Shown here: positions 21,948 to 26,833 of the stretch, piece after piece | Position numbering within the stretch: position 1 is the stretch's first letter | Layout: each line of letters begins with the position of its first letter | Source: SIG603 sp964370115 | GTDB lineage: Bacteria > Bacillota > Clostridia > Oscillospirales > Acutalibacteraceae | DNA: 26,833 bases | Assembly (NCBI GenBank): GCA_964370115.1 | Contig: CAYJIA010000030.1 | Location: 1 to 26,833 of the forward strand | Direction: 5' to 3' | Made by a program: the position numbers and the translations under genes | Notes under the pieces: model-generated | What the model saw: the letters and a program-made list of their open reading frames with translations, nothing else | Databases searched by the model: none | Told to the model about the DNA's origin: nothing

Positions 21948-23171
21948 TTTTCTAAAAGCCAAACAAGCGTTGTGTCCACCAAAGCCTAAGCCGTTTGAAA
22001 GTGCCAAGCTTGCCGCAAATTCTTTTTTTGTATTTGGGCAGTAGTCTAAGTCACAGTCTGGGTCTGGTTTTTCATGGTTTATTGTCGGAGGAATTACTCC
22101 CTCTTTTAACGCCATCACACAGGCAATTGCCTCAGCAGCGCCTGCTGCACCTAGCATATGTCCTGTCATAGATTTTGTCGAGCTAATAACGGCCTCTCTA
22201 GCCTTCTCTTCTCCCAAGGCTTTTTTAATTACCATGGTTTCTGTTTTATCGTTTAGAGGAGTTGAAGTTCCGTGCGCGTTTACATAGATTTTATCTGTGT
22301 CTTTTAGCCCTGCCTCTTTTATTGCAATTTGCATGGCTTTTGCGCCACCCTCACCCTCTGGATGTGGTGCTGTTATGTGGTGAGCGTCACAAGTTGTGCC
22401 GTAGCCTACGATTTCACCATAGATTGTTGCACCTCTTTTTACTGCGTGCTCATATTCTTCTAAAACCAAGGCAGCGGCACCCTCGCCCATTACAAATCCG
22501 CTTCTTCTCTCATCAAAAGGACAACAAGCTGAATTTATATCGTCGTTTTGGCTTAAAGCCATCATGTTCGCAAAGCCAGCCATGCCGATTGGGCTAATCG
22601 CCGCCTCTGCACCGCCTGCAATTATCGCGTCTGCATAACCGTGCTTAATAGTTCTAAACGCCTCGCCTATGGTATTATTACTTGTAGCACAAGCCGTTAC
22701 CATTGGTAGACATGAACCTTTTGCATTGTATTTAATTGCTATCATACCACCGCAAATATTTGAAATTAACATTGGTATGAAAAATGGTGAAACTTTTTTA
22801 GGGCCTTTTTCTAAAAGCTTTTTTTGCTCTGTCGAAAAAGTTTCTATTCCGCCTATACCAGAACCCATGTAAACTCCAAGCATATCTGGGTCAATATTTC
22901 CTACTATTCCACTTTGCTCAACCGCTTGAGTAGCGGCGGCCATGCCATATTTGCAGTAAAGGTCGGCTTTTCTAGCCTCTCCTTTTTCCATATATTTCGA
23001 AACATCAAAGTCCTTTACCTGTGCGGCAATTTTAACTTTGAATTCCTCTGTGTCAAATCTATCTATCACACAAACTCCATTTGTGCCTTCTTTTAGAGCA
23101 TTCCAAAATGTTTCTACGTCATTACCTATGGGAGTAATAGCTCCCATTCCTGTTACAACCACTCTTCTCAT
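21936..23171 (-). CDS. fabF: 3-oxoacyl-ACP synthase II
   Basis: Condensing enzyme extending acyl-ACP with malonyl-ACP, 411 residues. Catalytic triad: Cys161 (TACATSNN), His300 (VNAHGTSTPLND) and His338 (SMTGHMLGAAGA), with Lys333 nearby. GMGAITPIG starts the protein and GFGGHNACLAFRK ends the fold. The last residues Ile-Glu-Asn and the stop codon are spelled by the AATTGAGAATTAA word of repeat element C. A GGAGG lies 11 bases before the ATG. Confidence 0.97.
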   Translation of the reverse strand: MRRVVVTGMGAITPIGNDVETFWNALKEGTNGVCVIDRFDTEEFKVKIAAQVKDFDVSKYMEKGEARKADLYCKYGMAAATQAVEQSGIVGNIDPDMLGVYMGSGIGGIETFSTEQKKLLEKGPKKVSPFFIPMLISNICGGMIAIKYNAKGSCLPMVTACATSNNTIGEAFRTIKHGYADAIIAGGAEAAISPIGMAGFANMMALSQNDDINSACCPFDERRSGFVMGEGAAALVLEEYEHAVKRGATIYGEIVGYGTTCDAHHITAPHPEGEGGAKAMQIAIKEAGLKDTDKIYVNAHGTSTPLNDKTETMVIKKALGEEKAREAVISSTKSMTGHMLGAAGAAEAIACVMALKEGVIPPTINHEKPDPDCDLDYCPNTKKEFAASLALSNGLGFGGHNACLAFRKIEN

Positions 23172-23192
23172 TTCTTCTTAATCCTCCTAAAA

Positions 23193-23933
23193 TTACATTG
23201 CCATTCCGCCGTCGACTCTTAATACTTCTCCTGTTATGTAAGAAGCCTCGTCACTTACTAGGAAAGTTACGGCATTTGCTATATCCTCTGGTGAGCCCAT
23301 ACGTTTTGTAGGTAGGCCTACAAGCAAGTCATTGTCATCACCTATATCTTTTGTCATTTCTGTTTTTATAAATCCTGGAGCTACTGCATTACAGTTGATA
23401 TTTCTTTGTGCAAGCTCACGTGCAACAGATTTTGTAAGGCCTATTAGTCCTGCTTTTGATGCAGAATAGTTTGTTTGTCCTGCGTTGCCCATCATGCCTG
23501 AAACAGATGAAATATTTACTATCTTACCGCTTTTTCTTCTGATAAATCCTTGGTAGCAAGCTTTAATCATGTTAAATGCGCCTTTTAGATTTATGTCTAA
23601 AACTAAATCCCAGTCTGCATCTTTCATAGTAAGCATTAGGCCGTCTCTTGTAACGCCTGCATTGTTTACCAGAATATCAACACTGCCAAAATCTTTAATA
23701 ACTTGTTTTACAACCGCTTTTGTTTCGCTCTCGCTTGAAACGTCACAACGGTAAAAACCAGCTTTTACGCCTAGTGCTTCTATTTCTGCAACTGCTTTGT
23801 CTGCATCTTCTTGTGAACCCACACAAAGTACTGCAATGTTAGCGCCTTGCTCTGCAAGTTTTAGTGCTATCGCTTTACCTATTCCTCTTGTTGCGCCTGT
23901 AACTATAGCATTTTTTTCTTTTAAATTTATCAT
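23193..23933 (-). CDS. fabG: 3-oxoacyl-ACP reductase
   Basis: NADPH-dependent reduction of 3-oxoacyl-ACP, a short-chain dehydrogenase of 246 residues. Cofactor loop TGATRGIG (12-19), NNAGVTRD, catalytic Ser143 (NISSVSG), Tyr156 and Lys160 (NYSASKAG), and the terminal VDGGMAM are all present. Starts at an ATGA overlap with the fabD stop, with GAGGAG in the end of fabD, so the two are translationally coupled. Confidence 0.97.
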   Translation of the reverse strand: MINLKEKNAIVTGATRGIGKAIALKLAEQGANIAVLCVGSQEDADKAVAEIEALGVKAGFYRCDVSSESETKAVVKQVIKDFGSVDILVNNAGVTRDGLMLTMKDADWDLVLDINLKGAFNMIKACYQGFIRRKSGKIVNISSVSGMMGNAGQTNYSASKAGLIGLTKSVARELAQRNINCNAVAPGFIKTEMTKDIGDDNDLLVGLPTKRMGSPEDIANAVTFLVSDEASYITGEVLRVDGGMAM

Positions 23934-24844
23934 GATTTTAACTCCTCAATCGTTTTATTTAAGCTGTCCATATCTTCTACATTTAAGACTTTTACAGTCT
24001 TGTCTGTTTTTTTAATAAGACCGCTAAGTGTTTTTCCAGCACCGACTTCTATAAATGTGTCCACGCCGTCTTTTATCATAGTTTCAACTATTTCTTGCCA
24101 TCTAACTGGGTTTGACATTTGTTTTATAACAAGCTCTTTGGCGTTTTGACCATAAACCTCTGCCGTGTAGTTTGAGTAAAGTGGAGTAGTCGCATTATTA
24201 AACTCAAAATCTACAATTTCTTTTTCCATTTTCCCACAGGCACTGCTCATAAATGGAGAGTGGAATGCCCCACTTACATTTAAAACCATTGCACGCCCTT
24301 TTAGCGCTGTGACTTCTTTTGCAAATTCTGCTATTTGTCCTTTGTCACCAGCGACAACTATTTGACCTGGGCAGTTATAGTTTACTGGATAAACTTCGCT
24401 AAATTTGTCGCAAAGCTCCAAAACTTGCTCTTTAGATAGTTTCAAAATAGCCGCCATGCCGCCGTTTTTTTCTTTTGTCGCATCATCCATAAACTGCGCT
24501 CTTTTTAAAACAAGTGAAAATGCGTCTTCTGTACTTAAAATTCCGCTATATGCAAGCGCTGGAATTTCACCTAGTGAAAAGCCCGCCACTACATCTGCCT
24601 TAATTCCGTTTTCATTTAGGGCTAAAGCCGCCGCTAAGTCTACACCAAAAAGGCAAGGTTGAGTGTTTTTTGTAATGCTGAGCTCTTCAAGTTCGCCTTC
24701 AAAGCAAATTTCTTTTAAATCCTCTTTTTGTTCTCCCAAAGTATCAAAAAGAGTTTTTGCCGCCGCACTTTCTTCATAAAGGCTTTTACCCATGCCTTTA
24801 TACTGTGCTCCTTGTCCTGAAAATACAAATGCTATTTTACTCAA
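23930..24844 (-). CDS. fabD: Malonyl-CoA:ACP transacylase
   Basis: Moves malonyl from CoA to acyl carrier protein, 304 residues. FVFSGQGAQYKGMG opens the fold; nucleophile Ser90 sits in GFSLGE (88-93) and catalytic His195 in GAFHSPFM. The residue before the Ser is Phe rather than the His of the common GHSLGE elbow. Starts at TTG with an AGGGGG ribosome site about eight bases upstream; the TTG gives MSKIAFVFSGQG as expected. In typical clostridial clusters acpP and fabK lie between fabH and fabD; here only 15 bases separate them. Confidence 0.95.
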   Translation of the reverse strand: MSKIAFVFSGQGAQYKGMGKSLYEESAAAKTLFDTLGEQKEDLKEICFEGELEELSITKNTQPCLFGVDLAAALALNENGIKADVVAGFSLGEIPALAYSGILSTEDAFSLVLKRAQFMDDATKEKNGGMAAILKLSKEQVLELCDKFSEVYPVNYNCPGQIVVAGDKGQIAEFAKEVTALKGRAMVLNVSGAFHSPFMSSACGKMEKEIVDFEFNNATTPLYSNYTAEVYGQNAKELVIKQMSNPVRWQEIVETMIKDGVDTFIEVGAGKTLSGLIKKTDKTVKVLNVEDMDSLNKTIEELKS

Positions 24845-24859
24845 TTCAATATCCCCCTT

Positions 24860-25819
24860 TTACCAAACAAGCACACATGCCGCACTGCAAAGTCCTGCTC
24901 CAAATGCCGACATAACAATTTTATCGCCTTTTTGAAGTTTTCCAGCTTTGCTTACTTCGTCTAAAAGTATTGCAACGCTTGCCGCCGATGTGTTTCCTGT
25001 GTTTTCTATATTAGAACAAAACTTCTCTGCAGAGATAGTTGTTCTTTTTGCCGCTTCGTTTATAATTCTTATATTCGCTTGATGAGGAATTACTAGTTTA
25101 ATGTCCTCGTCTTTAACATTTGCTTTTTCCATAACGCTCTCTATATCGCGAGACATCGCGTTAACTGCAAATTTATAAGTTTCTTTACCATTCATTTTAA
25201 TAGCTGTAAGCTCTATGCCTTTTTTCTCATAAAAAGGTGATGTACCCTCTACTGCATGGGCCGCTAGCACTTCGTTTTCACCATAGCTGTGGATTTCACA
25301 TGACAGCATGTTTTCTGCGTTTCCGTCTACTACCATGGCACCTGCGCCGTCTGCAAATATTATGCAAGTATTTCTGTCTGTCCAGTCTACAATGCCCGAA
25401 AGTCTTTCGGCGCCAATTATAAGAACTTTCATGTCTGGATTAAGTGACAGCTGAGCTGCCGCCATTTGCATCGCAAACACAAAACCACTGCAAGCCGCGC
25501 CTATGTCAAACGCAGGGCATTTAGCACCTAGTCTGTTTTGAACCATACACGCAACCGACGGTGTCGCGTAGTTTGATGATATAGTAGCGATTATTATCAT
25601 GCCAAGCTCTTCTGCCTTTACACCGCTTTCTTCTAAAGCTTTTTGAGCCGCATAAAAAGCCATGTCTTCAGTTGTGTCGTTTACAGAAAGATTTCTGTTT
25701 TTTATTCCAACTCTTTTTGTAATCCACTCGTCGCTTGTCTCTACAAATTTTGATAGATCCTCGTTTGATACGCTATTAGGAGGCACATAGCTTCCTGTTC
25801 CAAGTACATTAAATTTCAT
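24860..25819 (-). CDS. fabH: 3-oxoacyl-ACP synthase III
   Basis: Initiates chain synthesis by condensing acetyl-CoA (or branched primers) with malonyl-ACP, 319 residues. Catalytic Cys110 (GAACSGF), His246 (IPHQANIRI) and Asn276 (ENTGNTSAAS) are intact. Starts MKFNVLGTGSYVPPN; the ATG overlaps the end of the repressor gene by 11 bases, and its AAAGGGA ribosome site lies inside that gene. The first biosynthetic gene of the operon. Confidence 0.97.
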   Translation of the reverse strand: MKFNVLGTGSYVPPNSVSNEDLSKFVETSDEWITKRVGIKNRNLSVNDTTEDMAFYAAQKALEESGVKAEELGMIIIATISSNYATPSVACMVQNRLGAKCPAFDIGAACSGFVFAMQMAAAQLSLNPDMKVLIIGAERLSGIVDWTDRNTCIIFADGAGAMVVDGNAENMLSCEIHSYGENEVLAAHAVEGTSPFYEKKGIELTAIKMNGKETYKFAVNAMSRDIESVMEKANVKDEDIKLVIPHQANIRIINEAAKRTTISAEKFCSNIENTGNTSAASVAILLDEVSKAGKLQKGDKIVMSAFGAGLCSAACVLVW

Positions 25820-26303
25820 TAAATCTGTCCCTTTCTTCGTCTGTGACGTTTTCGGTCTTTTCTTTTGTCGCTTTTGATAGGCTTATGTTTAGCTTATCAA
25901 GTGCAAGTTTTAGTATTTCTCGTTCTTCCTGTGTAAGGTCCTCGCCAACACTTGAAAGAGCGCTCATTTGAAGTCTGTTATGGATTTCAAAAACCCTTTG
26001 CCCCATGACTGTAAGGCATACTTTTACCACTCTTCCGTCGTGGCTACTGTTCTCTTTTTTTAGATATCCTTTTTTCGCAAGCTTTCCTACTGCCACTGTT
26101 GCAGAAGGCCTTGTAATAGACATAAGCTGTGCTATATCGCTTACTGTTATTCCATTTTCATGCCTGCTTAAAAGATTTATAAGATGAATTTCACTCAATG
26201 TGAAATTTAAATTTCCTTTTTTTAGGGTGTTTTCCTCTAGACGGGTCATATTTTTGTTAACGTCTGAGAGTTTTCTGCTTAATTCTTGTTGAAAAGTACC
26301 CAC
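25809..26303 (-). CDS. fabT: MarR-family repressor of fatty acid synthesis (FabT-like)
   Basis: Winged-helix regulator, 164 residues. The MarR core includes LSEIHLINLL, ITVSDIAQLMSITRPSATVAV (recognition helix), KLAKKGYLKKENSSHDGRVVKV (wing with the conserved Asp-x-Arg) and a C-terminal dimerisation helix. Its place as first gene before fabH is that of FabT in Firmicutes, which represses the fab genes in response to acyl-ACP. Starts at GTG with AAAGGA upstream. A perfect palindrome at 26328-26342 near the transcription start suggests autoregulation. About 20 residues longer than streptococcal FabT, with a charged tail. Confidence 0.88.
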   Translation of the reverse strand: MGTFQQELSRKLSDVNKNMTRLEENTLKKGNLNFTLSEIHLINLLSRHENGITVSDIAQLMSITRPSATVAVGKLAKKGYLKKENSSHDGRVVKVCLTVMGQRVFEIHNRLQMSALSSVGEDLTQEEREILKLALDKLNISLSKATKEKTENVTDEERDRFNEI

Positions 26304-26327
26304 TGCACCCGTCCTTTCGAAAGTAAT

Positions 26328-26342
26328 TAGTTAGACTAACTA
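26328..26342. promoter_or_regulatory. Candidate FabT operator (15-bp palindrome)
   Basis: TAGTTAGACTAACTA is a perfect inverted repeat of seven bases around one central base. It lies at the predicted transcription start, just downstream of the -10 at 26352-26347, and 25 bases before the repressor start codon. Size and placement fit a MarR-family operator, although the half-site differs from the streptococcal FabT site as I recall it. Confidence 0.75.
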
Positions 26343-26346
26343 CTTT

Positions 26347-26375
26347 ATATTATCACAAGCACAAAAAAAAGTCAA
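26347..26375 (-). promoter_or_regulatory. Sigma-A promoter of the fab/acc operon
   Basis: On the minus strand: TTGACT (26375-26370), 17-nt spacer including an eight-T run that begins with the last -35 base, TAATAT (26352-26347). An overlapping GATAAT is an alternative -10. This is the only promoter recognised for the ten genes fabT to accA. Confidence 0.8.
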
Positions 26376-26454
26376 AACTTTTTTGCTTTAACTTTTTGTG
26401 AACAATTTTTTTCTATTTTATATTTTGGTGTTTGCGTGTTTTTCGACAGTCTAA
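26376..26454. other. Noncoding AT-rich spacer, no feature seen
   Basis: No open reading frame, stem of note or promoter on the + strand was found between the fab promoter and the first 113-bp repeat. Together with the repeats and terminator to its right it makes up the gene-free stretch 26304-26833. Confidence 0.6.
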
Positions 26455-26567
26455 GGAAAACGCCAAAGGCTCTGCCTTTTGAAACCGCAATTTTTCGAGA
26501 AAAATTGACTAAAGCTTTTAATTAAAAAAATCCAAAGGATTTTCACCACAATTCTCAATTCTCAATT
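26455..26567. repeat. 113-bp direct repeat, copy 1
   Basis: Identical base for base to 26721-26833. It contains a chain of small palindromes: AAAGGC/GCCTTT (loop TCT), CAATTTTTC/GAAAAATTG (loop GA) and AAAATCC/GGATTTT (26527-26543, loop AAA), then the CTCAATT heptad run, which continues to about 26600. Same modular design as elements A to C. Confidence 0.95.
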
Positions 26568-26613
26568 ATTAATTCTCAATTCTCAATTCTCAATTATCAA
26601 CTATCATCTCTTC

Positions 26614-26649
26614 ACTAAAAAAAGGAAAACCCCCGACGAGGGTTTTCCT
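26614..26649 (-). terminator. Rho-independent terminator for a leftward transcript entering from the right
   Basis: Stem AGGAAAACCC/GGGTTTTCCT (26623-26632 and 26640-26649), loop CCGACGA. On the minus strand it is followed by a run of T (the A run at 26617-26623). It insulates the fab promoter from a gene beyond the window's right edge. Confidence 0.85.
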
Positions 26650-26650
26650 C

Positions 26651-26675
26651 TTGAAATGTCCACTGGACATTTCAA
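26651..26675. repeat. Triloop hairpin between the 113-bp repeats
   Basis: Perfect 11-bp stem TTGAAATGTCC/GGACATTTCAA with a 3-nt loop ACT, directly to the right of the terminator stem. It shares the triloop design of the palindromic elements elsewhere in the window. Confidence 0.8.
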
Positions 26676-26720
26676 TTCACCTTTCCTGCGTTTTTTTAAG
26701 TATTGGATTTCGTTTTCTGC

Positions 26721-26833
26721 GGAAAACGCCAAAGGCTCTGCCTTTTGAAACCGCAATTTTTCGAGAAAAATTGACTAAAGCTTTTAATTAAAAAAATCCA
26801 AAGGATTTTCACCACAATTCTCAATTCTCAATT
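26721..26833. repeat. 113-bp direct repeat, copy 2 (continues past the window)
   Basis: Perfect copy of 26455-26567, offset by 266 bases and still identical at the last base of the window, so the true repeat may be longer. It is preceded by CGTTTTC/GAAAACG (26711-26728, loop TGCG), whose right arm overlaps its first bases. Confidence 0.95.

Overview
The window looks like a chromosomal segment of a low-GC, endospore-forming member of the Clostridia. The evidence is a complete spoIIAA-spoIIAB-sigF operon, a SleB-type cortex-lytic enzyme, a clostridial-style fab/acc fatty-acid cluster headed by a MarR/FabT repressor, an ECF-type thiamine transporter under a TPP riboswitch, and AGGAGG-type ribosome binding sites throughout. 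No rRNA, tRNA, CRISPR array, phage gene or transposase was seen.

Layout, left to right. (1) 1-2063: GC-rich short repeats, then a CASTOR/POLLUX-like RCK ion channel on +. (2) 2060-4832, all on -: folC, then spoIIAA-spoIIAB-sigF, whose end meets the channel gene tail to tail with a 4-base overlap. (3) 4833-7455: a hairpin-rich repeat and two paralogous TIM-barrel sugar-phosphate isomerase/epimerase genes on -, flanking a small + strand lipoprotein gene. (4) sleB on -. (5) 8367-12502 on +: an iron/siderophore ABC importer (two FecCD permeases, ATPase, lipoprotein binding protein). Its promoter carries a close match to a DtxR/IdeR operator, it has a structured leader, and the first permease appears to start at AUU. 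(6) 12534-16855 on -: response regulator, histidine kinase and membrane-anchored HtrA protease in one operon, followed by a small MecA C-domain-like protein whose Shine-Dalgarno sequence lies inside a 14-bp hairpin. (7) 17065-17868 on -: thiT with its own promoter and TPP riboswitch. (8) 17891-26375 on -: fabT-fabH-fabD-fabG-fabF-accB-fabZ-accC-accD-accA, covering malonyl-CoA formation and elongation except for acyl carrier protein and enoyl-ACP reductase, which are absent here. (9) 26376-26833: noncoding, with two identical 113-bp repeats, a leftward terminator and a triloop hairpin.

The most unusual thread is a family of MITE-like intergenic elements. They combine short stems with 3-nt loops and AT-rich arms of degenerate AATTGAG/CTCAATT heptads. 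They sit directly after stop codons, including inside the fab/acc operon, where they supply the end of fabF and the stop of fabZ. Other points for a second look are the AUU start, the iron-box promoter, the hidden ribosome binding site after htrA, a CXC variant of the AccD zinc ribbon, and a sigma-F lacking the usual N-terminal region. No wholly new multi-gene system was identified.
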